The translations under genes and the position numbers were made by a program. A stretch of DNA of 64,000 bases from Neoechinorhynchus agilis (Eukaryota > Acanthocephala): positions 11,594,001 to 11,658,000 of the forward strand of contig CM121341.1 in NCBI GenBank assembly GCA_051530055.1, written 5' to 3'. Position 1 is the first letter of the stretch. Every line of letters starts with the position of its first letter. Below, in pieces: positions 28,101 through 38,033 of this stretch. The notes beneath the pieces are model-generated. The model saw only the letters and a program-made list of their open reading frames with translations. It searched no databases and was not told the origin of the DNA.

Positions 28101-30692
28101 AAATTTCATCCTCGACCTTGACTATAGAAACCATATCTAAGCTCATAAAACAAAAAATATTTAAATCAAAAAATAGTTAAATAAAAATATCGATGAATCG
28201 GGAAAAGCCTCTGTCATCCGTTGCGCCATTATGCATTTTCAGCAATCACGCGAATATACGGAAATTTCATCCTCGACTTGGACAATAGAAACCATATCTA
28301 AGCTCATTAAAAAAGAAAAAATATTTAAATAAAAAAAATAGTTAAATACAAATATCGTAGATTCGGGAAAAGCCTCAGTCATCCGTTGCGCCATCATGCA
28401 TTTTCAGCAATCACGCGAATATACGGAAATTTCATCCTCGACTTGGACTATAGAAACCATATCTAAGCTCATAAAAAAAAAATATTTAAATCAAAAAAAT
28501 AGTTAAATACAAATATCGTAGATTCGGGAAAAGCCTCAGTCATCCGTTGCGCCATCATGCATTTTCAGCAATCACGCGAATATACGGAAATTTCATCCTC
28601 GACTTGGACTATAGAAACCATATCTAAGCTCATTAAAAAAGAAAAAATATTTAAATCAAAAAATAGTTAAATACAAATATCGTAGATTCGGGAAAAGCCT
28701 CAGTCATCCGTTGCGCCATCATGCATTTTCAGCAATCACGCGAATATACGGAAATTTCATCCTCGACTTGGACTATAGAAACCATATCTAAGCTCATAAA
28801 ACAAGAAAAAATATTTAAATCAAAAAAATAGTTAAATACAAATATCGTAGATTCGGGAAAAGCCTCTGTCATCCGTTGCGCCATCATGCATTTTCAGCAA
28901 TCACGCGAATATACGGAAATTTCATCCTCGACCTTGACTATAGAAACCATATCTAAGCTCATAAAACAAGAAAAAATATTTAAATCAAAAAAATAGTTAA
29001 ATACAAATATCGTAGATTCGGGAAAAGCCTCAGTCATCCGTTGCGCCATCATGCATTTTCAGCAATCACGCGAATATACGGAAATTTCATCCTCGACTTG
29101 GACTATAGAAACCATATCTAAGCTCATAAAACAAAAAATATTTAAATCCAAAAAATAGTTAAATAAAAATATCGATGAATCGGGAAAAGCCTCCGTCATC
29201 CGTTGCGCCATTATGCATTTTCAGCAATCACGCGAATAAATGGAAATTTCATCCTCGACTTGGACAATAGAAACCATATCTAAGCTCATTAAAGAAAAAA
29301 TATTTAAATAAAAAAATTAAATACAAATATCGTAGATTCGGGAAAAGCCTCAGTCATCCGTTGCGCCATCATGCATTTTCAGCAATCACGCGAATATACG
29401 GAAATTTCATCCTCGACTTGGACTATAGAAACCATATCTAAGCTCATAAAACGAAAAATATTTAATCAAAAAAATAGTTAAATACAAATATCGTAGATTC
29501 GGGAAAAGCCTCAGTCATCCGTTGCGCCATCATGCATTTTCAGCAATCACGCGAATATACGGAAATTTCATCCTCGACTTGGACTATAGAAACCATATCT
29601 AAGCTCATTAAAAAAGAAAAAATATTTAAATCAAAAAATAGTTAAATACAAATATCGATGAATCGGGAAAAGCCTCAGTCATCCGTTGCGCCATCATGCA
29701 TTTTCAGCAATCACGCGAATATACGGAAATTTCATCCTCGACTTGGACTATAGAAACCATATCTAAGCTCATTAACAAAGAAAAATATTTAAATAAAAAA
29801 ATAGTTAAATACAAATATCGAGATTCGGGAAAAGCCTCAGTCATCCGTTGCGCCATCATGCATTTTCAGCAATCACGCGAATATACGGAAATTTCATCCT
29901 CGACCTTGACTATAGAAACCATATCTAAGCTCATTAAAAAAGAAAAAATATTTAAATAAAAAAATAGTTAAATACAAATATCGTAGATTCGGGAAAAGCC
30001 TCAGTCATCCGTTGCGCCATCATGCATTTTCAGCAATCACGCGAATATACGGAAATTTCATCCTCGACTTGGACTATAGAAACCATATCTAAGCTCATAA
30101 AAAAAGAAAAAATATTTAAATCAAAAAAATAGTTAAATACAAATATCGTAGATTCGGGAAAAGCCTCAGTCATCCGTTGCGCCATCATGCATTTTCAGCA
30201 ATCACGCGAATATACGGAAATTTCATCCTCGACTTGGACTATAGAAACCATATCTAAGCTCATAAAACAAGAAAAAATATTTAAATAAAAAAATAGTTAA
30301 ATACAAATATCGTAGATTCGGGAAAAGCCTCAGTCATCCGTTGCGCCATCATGCATTTTCAGCAATCACGCGAATATACGGAAATTTCATCCTCGACTTG
30401 GACTATAGAAACCATATCTAAGCTCATAAAAAAAGAAAAAATATTTAAATCAAAAAAATAGTTAAATACAAATATCGTAGATTCGGGAAAAGCCTCAGTC
30501 ATCCGTTGCGCCATCATGCATTTTCAGCAATCACGCGAATATACGGAAATTTCATCCTCGACTTGGACTATAGAAACCATATCTAAGCTCATTAAACAAG
30601 AAAAAATATTTAAATCAAAAAAATAGTTAAGTACAAATATCGTAGATTCGGGAAAAGCCTCAGTCATCCGTTGCGCCATCATGCATTTTCAG

Positions 30693-30864
30693 TTTTATCG
30701 CGAGCGTCGAAATGATAAAATAATTTTTTTTGTAGATCAGAAAGAAACCTGAATTATCGTTTGCGCCATCATTCATTTTTGGAAGTACGAGTGCAATTTC
30801 GAATTAATTGTGGGTACATTGCTTTGGTTAATTTTTTAATGGATAATTTGTTTGTTATTTTTAG
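30693..30864. repeat. Decayed terminal satellite monomer
   Basis: The perfect array stops at about 30692. The next 170 bases still align loosely to a monomer: GTAGATCAGAAAG for GTAGATTCGGGAAAAG, then CGTTTGCGCCATCATTCATT for CCGTTGCGCCATCATGCATT. This is the usual picture at a satellite edge, where homogenisation no longer reaches. It also forms the 5' flank of the gene starting at 30865. Confidence 0.7.
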
Positions 30865-31296
30865 ATGTGCGATGGTATTTCCGATGAGCAGGGGAAAGTT
30901 CTTCAGGCTAAATGCGATGCAATGTTTTATAGAAATCAATCCCTTCGAGACAGTCTTTACATGATGAAATGTGAGCTTCTAGCTGAAGTAGAGGCTGTTA
31001 AGGAGGAACAAGAACAAATTCGAAGTGCAGTGAACATTGAGGAACTTTTGTGTTCCCCTGATACTCTTCCATTAACAAGATGTTATGAACAAGAGTTAAC
31101 TTCGCGACCTTTAATCGATCGCGACGCGTCCTTTGGCAGCGATCCCCATAGAATGAACTCTAAAGAGGAATCGGAGCTGAAGAAGAGATTTAACAGAATC
31201 AGAAAGTTGGCTTGTGCACCGATCAAAATGAATTTTGACCGAAGACTGTATAATATTTTCATGCCACATTTTCCTGCGAGTTACGACGACGTGTGA
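30865..31296 (+). CDS. Unrecognised 143-residue protein next to the satellite
   Basis: An intact ORF begins at an ATG directly preceded by TTATTTTTAG, a good splice acceptor. The ATG is therefore either the first codon after a spliced leader or part of a downstream exon of a longer gene. Residues about 8-55 are hydrophilic and helix-prone with heptad-like spacing (AEVEAVKEEQEQIRSA), suggesting a short coiled coil. The C-terminal half is basic, then ends in hydrophobic and aromatic residues (LYNIFMPHFPASYDDV). No signal peptide or membrane segment is seen. Codon use and composition differ clearly from the adjacent satellite. I recognise no family. The start lies only about 170 bases from the end of the homogeneous array, so any promoter must sit in satellite-derived sequence. 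Confidence 0.55.
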   Translation: MCDGISDEQGKVLQAKCDAMFYRNQSLRDSLYMMKCELLAEVEAVKEEQEQIRSAVNIEELLCSPDTLPLTRCYEQELTSRPLIDRDASFGSDPHRMNSKEESELKKRFNRIRKLACAPIKMNFDRRLYNIFMPHFPASYDDV

Positions 31297-32270
31297 TCAC
31301 TGCATTAAAAATTATGTGAGGTACCATAGTGTTCTTTGAAATCTAATGAAATATATAGAAAAATACTTATTGTCATGCCAAAAAAATTGAATTCTCGTTG
31401 CACCATGCAGACTAAAATCCACGTTATTTTCACATGACTTAAACGCGTAATGGGCGTTTCTAATTGAATCCTTTGTGCGTTTTTGTCACAAACACTCAAT
31501 TTTTGTATTTTCGTGAGAAATCTTTTCGGTAATATTATAACGAGTATTAGTGCTTTAAAATACGAGAATAGCAAAGATGAAATTCAAACACTTTTAATAA
31601 ATGTTGATATGTGAGGTTATTATTTAGTCTTCATCCGGTAAATAGTTTTTTATTAAAAACTGCGAAGCAAACTGATGATGAACCCGACGAGTTAAAAAAT
31701 TAATAAAAATTATTTACCAAGTAAAAACTTTAATAATAATTACATTTTCTTTTCATAAATTTACACTTATTTTTTGTAAAGAAATTTCAATTAGCGATTT
31801 GATTGAAGCTGAACTTATTTTTTGCCTGTTAATAGCGCAAGTGATAACATCGAGAAAAATTCATTATTTCTGATGTTGCTATCGACGTAACCGACAATGG
31901 TTTACATTTCCCGTAAAATAAAATTTAAGGGATTTAAGCAAAATGCGATAAAAATTGAAACTTTCGAAGTATAAGGCTTCTAAGAAAAATTGATTCGCTC
32001 TAAAACGTTAAAAATGTCGGTCGGATATTTCAGTGGTTCTTATTAAGAATGCACTCTGCATTAAAATATTTTTTCGCTATACTTTTATGGTTTTGTATTT
32101 TTCTAACAATGTGGATTTTGTAAATATTATTCTAAAAAGATTTACACCGAGTTCGTTTCGTATGCCTTTTTCCAAAACAGCATGATCAACAAAACAACAA
32201 ACATTTGGTAACACTTTACCGATATAAATAAAAGTAGATATGATTCCTACGATCATATTAATCATTAATG
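31297..32270. other. AT-rich intergenic region
   Basis: No convincing coding sequence. Short ORFs on both strands lack recognisable motifs. It contains one degenerate foldback-like repeat, listed separately. Confidence 0.6.
31617..31745. repeat. Degenerate foldback element related to 50860-51063
   Basis: The left part holds AGTCTTCATCCGGTAAATA and a TTTATTAAA stretch followed by CTGCGAA. This matches AGTCTTCACAGGCGGTAAAT, TTTATTAAA and CTGCGAA of the foldback at 50860. The right part (ATTTACC near 31714, AATAATAATTA near 31730) is a weak inverted copy. Probably an old member of the same MITE-like family. Confidence 0.4.
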
Positions 32271-33446
32271 ATGAGAGCTTTAATAATCGACAAGGTAGGA
32301 AAACTCTTCCCGGATTCATCTAAGTTTATTCGATTGGCTGAGGTGCCCAAGCCGGTGCCATTTGGAAACAAGGTACTTGTTACGCAAAGGTGAATCTTGA
32401 ACCGTTAAATTCTTTATTTTCAAGATCACTGCAATAAAGTGAATGCCTGTGCAATCAGCCGAATCGATATTGATGAAATTGAGGGACGCCTTAAAATCCA
32501 ACAATTTAATCCAAGAAAGCAAATTTTGGGTCATCAAATCATAGGAACCGTAGAGCAGTTGGGACCGTCGGTCGCTCAAGTAAATTTGTTAGGAAGGAAA
32601 GTCGGTGTTGGTTGGTACTTTTCGTCTTGTGGCGTTTGCTATTTTTGTATTGAACGACCGACGAAGGCATTGGAAGGGAGAGTCTTAACAAAATGCCATC
32701 AGACTTCGTTCATTGCAATAAACCATCAGAACCTGTGTGCCAACTTCAAAGGAACGGGTTGTCAAGCTGAAGGCGGATTCGCAGAGTACTTAACAGTACC
32801 TGAATATTCATGTGCGGTATTTCGGACAAATCTTGAAGCGGAATATACGCCTCTCCTTTATACTGGAGCGGTAGGAAAACGGGCTCTTCAACTCGCGAAT
32901 ATTTTAGACGTCAACGACGCGAAAATCGGATTGATTGGCTTCGGAACGCCCGGTCATTTAATATTAAAAATGTGCAATCTCCTACCTCAACGACCGGAAT
33001 GCTTCGTTTTTTCCTCGAGTCCAGTAGAGCGAGAATTCGCTCAAGGTGCCGGTGCCGCGTGGGTTGGAGATTTCAGTGAGCTTTCGCCTATGAGATTGGA
33101 CGCCGTCATCGATACAACGCCTTCGTGGATGTCCTACGTCAACGGTCTTAGAAATCTGATTCCTGGAGGTCGGCTGGTTGTGAACGTGTGTCGCAAAGAT
33201 CTAAGAGATAAACAGGAACTGTTCAAGCGACTCAACTACGAGAATCATTTATCAATGGAAAAACAAATCACTTCGGTGACTAATGTAACTCCTGAAGATG
33301 TTAAAGAAATTGTGGAAATGGCGAATAAGTATCCTGAGGATCTAAAGGTGCCGGTGGAAGTAGTAAGACCGGAGGAGGCAGAAGAGGCTTTCTTAGACGA
33401 GAAGTTTGGTCAAAGTGTTACAGCGAAAGTAATTCGATTCGAGTGA
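32271..33446 (+). CDS. Bacterial-type zinc alcohol dehydrogenase (CAD2/AdhA-like), divergent
   Basis: A medium-chain dehydrogenase/reductase. The first exon (from ATG 32271) encodes MRALIIDKVG and RLAEVPKPVPFGNKVLV, the usual N-terminus. The main exon runs from about 32425 to the stop at 33446. Visible parts are GHQIIGTV, the structural-zinc cysteines CGVCYFC and NLC, GGFAEY, the nucleotide-binding loop GLIGFGTPGH, GAAWVGD and IPGGRLVVN. Its closest resemblance from memory is to the bacterial AdhA/CAD2 group, which oxidises or reduces alcohols and aldehydes with NAD(P). Catalytic zinc ligands are altered: the usual GVC is AIS, GHE is GHQ, and LLCAG is LLYTG. About 22 extra residues sit between the third and fourth structural cysteines; 32682-32729 could be an in-frame 48-bp intron. 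The donor at 32390 and the acceptors at 32424 or 32439 do not join in frame, so the gene may be damaged. AATAAA lies at 33455. Confidence 0.8.
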
Positions 33447-34080
33447 AGTTAGCAAATAAAAATAGACAAAGCAATAAATTAGTTCGGTGCCAACAAATCA
33501 AAATAAAACCCATTTTGTTAATTTGATTCTCACGTGATCACCACTTCATCCCCAAAGAAGATCTGTCCATTTGAATTCCGGTTTTCCTGGATCAGCACCC
33601 ATTTTGAATCCTTTATATACTATATAAGGAACAAAAGTCCACTGAAATATAAATCGGACACCATTGAGAAGGTTCCTGAGACGTCGCTTTTGAAGATCAT
33701 TCATTGTTGAGGTTTATTTTATTGGAAAGGAAACTCCTAACCTAGTCGAATGCAATTGTTCTTTCTTATTTTGTGAGTTACGCATTTCCTATATAAAGAT
33801 GAAAAGGTCCCGACGGTTTTAATGTTTTTTGAGCAACTAAAATGGCAGTGTTTACAGCTTTCCATCAAGAGTTGTATTGATTGTAGACTTTATAAATGGA
33901 TTGTTTTAAAGGTATTACGAAACCTCCTAGTTCCCACCCGAACAGACATCCCCACCCGAACGGATCCCACGGTAAATGGGTCCTATTCTTTGTACTTGTT
34001 AAACAATAAACGTCTTATTAAAAGAACGCTCGCTAGATACGATGTATTCTTCGATCAGTGAGATTTATGATAGCAACGAA
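33447..34080. other. Intergenic region
   Basis: Holds polyadenylation signals of the dehydrogenase gene (AATAAA at 33455 and 33473). A short direct repeat of CCCACCCGAAC lies at 33936-33964. No gene is seen. Confidence 0.5.
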
Positions 34081-34099
34081 ACTCGGAGACTTGATCTAT

Positions 34100-35560
34100 G
34101 ATGTTAACGCCAACCCTCCCGATGAAATCTCGTGGACACTCCTTCTCGGGTTAGCTAAAACTACATTGTCTGTTCCGTGAGTGCAACCTACAACCTCTTT
34201 AAGCTCTCTGAGGGTCCAAGAGTCTTAGAACCGGACGCCCGGCCTATTGGACTGTTTGCATGGATGAACTCATTCGTCCGGACCATCAAATTATCGAAAT
34301 GCTATGAGATATTCAGCCCAGCTGAGTCGCCGACCCTTCTCCGCAGTCGGTAACTTCAAATCACATACCCAGAATCTGCAATACTATCGGCCCTTCACTT
34401 GTTCCATCGTCTTTTTCTAGCGGAATGAACGGCTTGAGCCTCTCCCATCTTCGAAACCTTACTAGCAACGTCGAGTTTTGCAGCCACGCTTGATGAAATT
34501 AACATCATTCGTGGCGATGTGTTTCGAAAGCGACTTGATATTTGGTGACAGTCCCTGGATCGCTGAAGCTATTCGCATATCTACCATCTGCATGACTTTG
34601 TCAGAAAACTCTTTGAGCTTCACTTCCAGTGAGTCTCCTTGACATGGTCTCCCATGTCCGTTATTACTCAATATTCATGGACGTGAATGGGGTTGCTCAT
34701 TGGTTATGTTGTTTCGCAGGACCCAAAGCACGTATCTCTTGAACTTGTCGCAGGATTTAGAGAAAGCACAGTGACCTTGAAGGCAATTTACGCAACACTT
34801 CGATGTCCTTGGGCAGTTCGAGGACCTATACTCCTCCATGCAGTAGGCAAAATTAATCTTTTTCGATGGACATTTCTGCATCCAGTGCCCCCATGCTTGG
34901 CAAATGGAACATCTGGGGAAGGCGTAGTCGTCTTGTCGGGATATTTCGTTGGAGCTGAACTTTATTTCCATCGTATGGAAAAAATATCGCTCATTTGTAA
35001 GAGTATCTCTTCTGTCGACCGATGCTTTAACAACCGCTCTCGGAATCGGCATCCCAGTTCTCGCCGATTTCAAGAAAAACAACAGTTTACAGTTAAATTT
35101 CGTTTCAAAGTCTTTCCTGTCTTCCTCATCGATGTCAGGTGAAATTCCATTAACAAGAAAGGTAGATTCGTAACTTTGGTTGATTATTTGTACTCCTCTC
35201 GTGTCGCATTTATTATTTATGAAATGAAGATAGTCGTTCAGGAATCTGTTATTTGTGAAATAGACATTGAGTGTTCCTCCATAATACGTAATCGATTTCA
35301 CTCTCGGTATATCATCCTTACATGTTTTAGTCCATGAAGCGAGGAAACTCTTGAAAAGCACCTCCCTGGATTGGGTTAGATTTAATTGAAACAGTATGCG
35401 GCCATTTCTTTGTTGGGCGTTCAAACAACTCGGCTGAAGCTTTGATATTTCCGTTCGTCGATTTGTTGGATAGTATTCGAATTTGATCCGAAGACAGAGG
35501 AATCTTCAGAAAATTGGGTGGCCGTTTCATCATCATCATACAATTTATTCGCAAGAGATT
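34100..35560 (-). mobile_element. LINE fragment with gag-like ORF1 (I/Jockey type)
   Basis: The minus-strand ORF 35424-34675 encodes a gag-like nucleic-acid-binding protein of LINEs. Near its C-terminus are zinc knuckles: CSICQAWGHWMQKC, a degenerate middle one, and CCVNCLQGHCAFSKSC. This triple-knuckle arrangement is known from Jockey and I element ORF1. A start extension lies in another frame at 35554-35430 (KRPPNFLKIPLSSDQIRI), so a frameshift separates it from the body. After a stop the coding trace continues to about 34462 in a further ORF (VKLKEFSDKVMQMVDMR). The flanking 34100-34460 is richer in GC than the host intergenic DNA and is probably more of the element. It is a dead copy: no endonuclease or reverse transcriptase follows it. 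Confidence 0.8.
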
Positions 35561-35619
35561 AACAATGGATAGCCGAAGTTATTTGGAGTGAAGCTTGAGT
35601 CAAGAATTAAAGCAACGTT

Positions 35620-36663
35620 GTCCATTTTTTTGCCTTATTGGCCCAGTCATCTCTATGTATCCATGTGTAAGGGAGATTGCTTAGAGCCTCAAGGAAGGTG
35701 CGTGTGAAGATTGGTCTCTGTTCGGGGTCTACCTCTCGAATAATAGACTAGGACTGATATAGCCCAACAGTTCCAAATGCACTTGGTGCTATGAGAACCG
35801 AGCCCCAGTTCATGAGCTCTGTTAGCCTTCAGTTTAGCGACCCTTAACAGTCGCTTAAATTTGCTGAGATCATGTTTTGGGGACATATTGGGGGGAGCAT
35901 AAAGCCCAGCATGGTGATCTCATTGGAAATAGAAGATGATGATATGTTAAAAAAAGTTATTATAAAAATCGAGTATGCGTCGTTTCAGCGCTACTGATCT
36001 CGATTTTAAAATAAATTGGGTTTTAAGTGGGTTGAGTGATAACCCCATTTGCGGGAGAGTAGAATTTAGGTATGCTAATAATTCCGAAAGTTTCTTTATG
36101 GCTGAGACATAATTCGATTCCTTAATCACCGCAGTGAAATCATCTGCAAATAAAGTTAGGTCGTTGCAGATTGAGCGGTTCTTGATAAGAAATTGAGACG
36201 CCAAGCAGAAGAGGATGGGAGATAGCGGGGATCCTTGTGGCACTCCTTTCGTTTGGTGGTAGACGTCTTGGGATGTGTCATCTTGAAAAAATAATTTTTT
36301 AGATACCATAGTATTATGCACCCTAGCAATAAGATTATAGGGGAATTGGAAGTAACGGAGGATCTCAATACAAAAATTAATATTAATGTTATCAAAAGCT
36401 TTTGAGATGTCAAAGGAAATTAGAATATTCATTGATTTCTGATTTCAGTTAAAATTAGCTAAAATTTCAGTCATTGCGTTGTGTCCAGACTTACGAGGTA
36501 AAAATCCATGGCATCTCTTATCGATGCAATCAATGTCTAAGGCAAATTGTAAAAGAGATTTAGCCAGTGCCCTTTCGTGAATAGATACTAATGAGTTTTG
36601 TATAGAAGTGACCGTTTGCCACCCTCCGCCGCAACAACCGGTTGCGAAAACATCGCCTTCCAA
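35620..36663 (-). mobile_element. LINE reverse-transcriptase fragment
   Basis: Minus-strand pieces in order are 36663-36445 (motif 1 region, CIDKRCHGFLPRKSGHNA), 36432-35947 (RT core) and 35886-35600 (C-terminal tail, WIHRDDWANKAKKW). The core shows DISKAFD (motif A), KGVPQGSPLSPILF (motif B), LTLFADDF (motif C, FADD in place of YADD) and GLSLNPLKTQF (motif D). Frameshifts or stops separate the three pieces and the endonuclease is missing, so the copy is 5' truncated and inactive. It lies upstream of the gag-like ORF on the same strand, the reverse of the normal ORF1-ORF2 order. The two are probably different insertions, with the 3' end of one abutting the 5' end of another. Confidence 0.85.
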
Positions 36664-36670
36664 CTAGCAC

Positions 36671-37320
36671 AGGCTATCTATATACAGGGTGTGGTCCGAA
36701 TCAATATTCAATGCGACACACATACTTTTATGTTTATCGCATGAATCGATACTTAGCGCGCTTCACAACTTGCTCAAATACGATTGCTAAAGAACGAAAA
36801 AAAGGAGAAATACAAATGCCTCGATCTGTCGCACTACATTTTGCAACCTCTCGCCATTAAGACCATTGATGCAGTCGGACCAAGCATTGCGGAATTTTCA
36901 ATGGAGCAACAACAAAGAACTCGAGGACAGCCAACTATTTTTATCGAGATTGAATGATGGATGCAACCTCAAGGCAATGGAGAGTCACATAAAAGAAGAT
37001 TTTTAAAACATTCGATCAAAATAATTGATAATCGTTAATTATTTTCTCGCCTACTCTCTCTTAAATAAGGTGCAGTCTCGATGTTTGCCCTCCAGACAAA
37101 ATCTTAGACATATGCATATTTTTATTTTTTATGTAGAAATTGTTAATTTCATCAAGGTTCACAAAAAATGAGTATTAAGCTCAGATGCCATGAGCTAAAT
37201 CCCATTAGTCTTTATTTTTTAAATAGTCCGCCTTCGAGTCCTTAAGAATCCATCAGCTCTCGATGGTAGTTCACTTGTATTTTTTTGCGTGTGGTTCAAT
37301 GATCTGAGTATATTTTTGGA
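36671..37320. other. Intergenic region without a recognisable gene
   Basis: AT-rich, with only short ORFs. CAGGGTGTGGTCCGAA at 36686 resembles the end of a mariner-like element, but no matching inverted end was seen. A 44-codon ORF starting at 36872 (QSDQALRNFQWSNN) is not recognised. Confidence 0.4.
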
Positions 37321-37327
37321 GACTGGA

Positions 37328-37487
37328 CAGCCGGTAACTTATTAAGTATCAATGTGTGGCATTCTATCACAGCTGTGGTTCAGTGTATTGAGTGATTTAA
37401 TTACTCCTCTAAATCAAATCGGTGGGCCCGAAAAATTATCAGCAGTGATAAAAGGCAACATATTGATACTTAATAAGTTACCGGCTG
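37328..37487. repeat. Foldback (palindromic) element, ~160 bp
   Basis: The arms 37328-37375 and 37440-37487 are inverted copies of about 48 bp beginning CAGCCGGTAACTTATTAAG, with few mismatches and a 64-bp centre. The arm sequence recurs at 37800-37850 and 52385-52445 next to BEL/Pao-like material. The palindrome therefore looks like two inverted ends of one repeat family or a derived MITE. No clear target-site duplication was found. Confidence 0.8.
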
Positions 37488-37611
37488 GCCATTCTTCAAA
37501 AATTCAACGACCTGGAATTAAAATCAAAAAACTGGCTGAGTTAGACATTTCGTAGCGGCGCCGAGGAAGTTAAGTGGACTAATGTCATTGATCCAAGTTA
37601 AGGGTCAACTG

Positions 37612-37855
37612 ATTCGAATTCGTTACCGCCAATGACGCACAACCAAAGGGGGCGAAATACCTCGTTGAAGGGAGGAAACTCACTGATGAGTCCCGCCCCC
37701 GGGAGGTATCTGAGGATCCGGAGGAATCTATAAACTCATACTGAATGGTTCAGTGCTTTGAGTGATTTTATGCGCTTCCCTGAACCCGATCGGTGGGCTG
37801 TGTGGCCGGAAAAATTATCAGCCGTGAGAAAAGGCCACACATTGATTCTGATTAT
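37612..37855 (+). mobile_element. BEL/Pao-like retroelement fossil fragment (pol end plus LTR-like part)
   Basis: It starts with a stretch encoding PPMTHNQRGRN, shared with the copies near 61090 and 40195. A purine-rich tract and an LTR-like region follow (GGAGGTATCTGAGGATCCGG, then TTTTATGCGCTTCCC). The second half matches 52325-52450. It is a broken, partial copy. The family call rests on the DUF5641-like tail in the 60915-61241 copy. Confidence 0.5.
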
Positions 37856-38033
37856 AGTATTGTGAAAAATCTTAGACGGATATCTTCTTTTTTAAACGTT
37901 TGTCTTATATTAATAAAATTAAAATTTATAATAAGAAATCTATCTACCAGGCTTTGTAAAATTAGTGCGTTATTGGAAAAGCAATCAACAGTGTTTTTGT
38001 TAACTTATCCTAACCAAAATACATTCATTTAAG

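Larger units (their letters stand above)
1..30692. repeat. Tandem satellite array, ~160-165 bp monomer, ~187 copies
   Basis: One head-to-tail repeat fills the first 30.7 kb and continues past the left edge. A full monomer (for example 11821-11984) has a conserved, moderately GC-rich core of about 100 bp holding GATTCGGGAAAAGCC, CCGTTGCGCCATCATGCATT and CACGCGAATATACGG. This is followed by an A-rich 60-65 bp tail of phased A-tracts that varies by a few bases. Two main monomer types differ at CTTGGACTATAG versus CCTTGACTATAG and at CATTAAAAAAG versus CATAAAACAAG, and they often alternate. A third type has ATCGATGAATCGGG and AATAAATGG (near 1470, 3420, 7585, 14268, 16722, 21640, 26230 and 29166). 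No gene or transposon interrupts the array. The unit is near nucleosome length, as in centromeric or pericentromeric satellites, but location and function are inference. Confidence 0.97.

Noticed and set aside
1029-29959. ORFs of 60-89 codons within the satellite
   Set aside because: They arise because the monomer is near a multiple of three. They recur in every open copy, have no start or splice context, and end randomly in A-tract indels.
1-30692. CRISPR-like array
   Set aside because: The whole 160-165 bp unit repeats. There are no unique spacers between short repeats, and all other content is eukaryotic.
1-30692. CENP-B box in the monomer
   Set aside because: ATCGTAGATTCGGG looks similar, but the spacing between the two half-motifs is one base short and the central A is not placed correctly.
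34687-35142. Plus-strand 151-codon ORF
   Set aside because: Shadow of the LINE ORF1, which has clear zinc knuckles on the minus strand.
36684-36705. Mariner-like terminal repeat CAGGGTGTGGTCC
   Set aside because: No inverted partner and no transposase were found nearby.
37680-37725. Second hammerhead motif (CTGATGAG)
   Set aside because: No GAAA follows the stem, and the order of the strands does not fit a hammerhead. It lies inside the BEL/Pao-like repeat, where another copy reads CTGATTGG.
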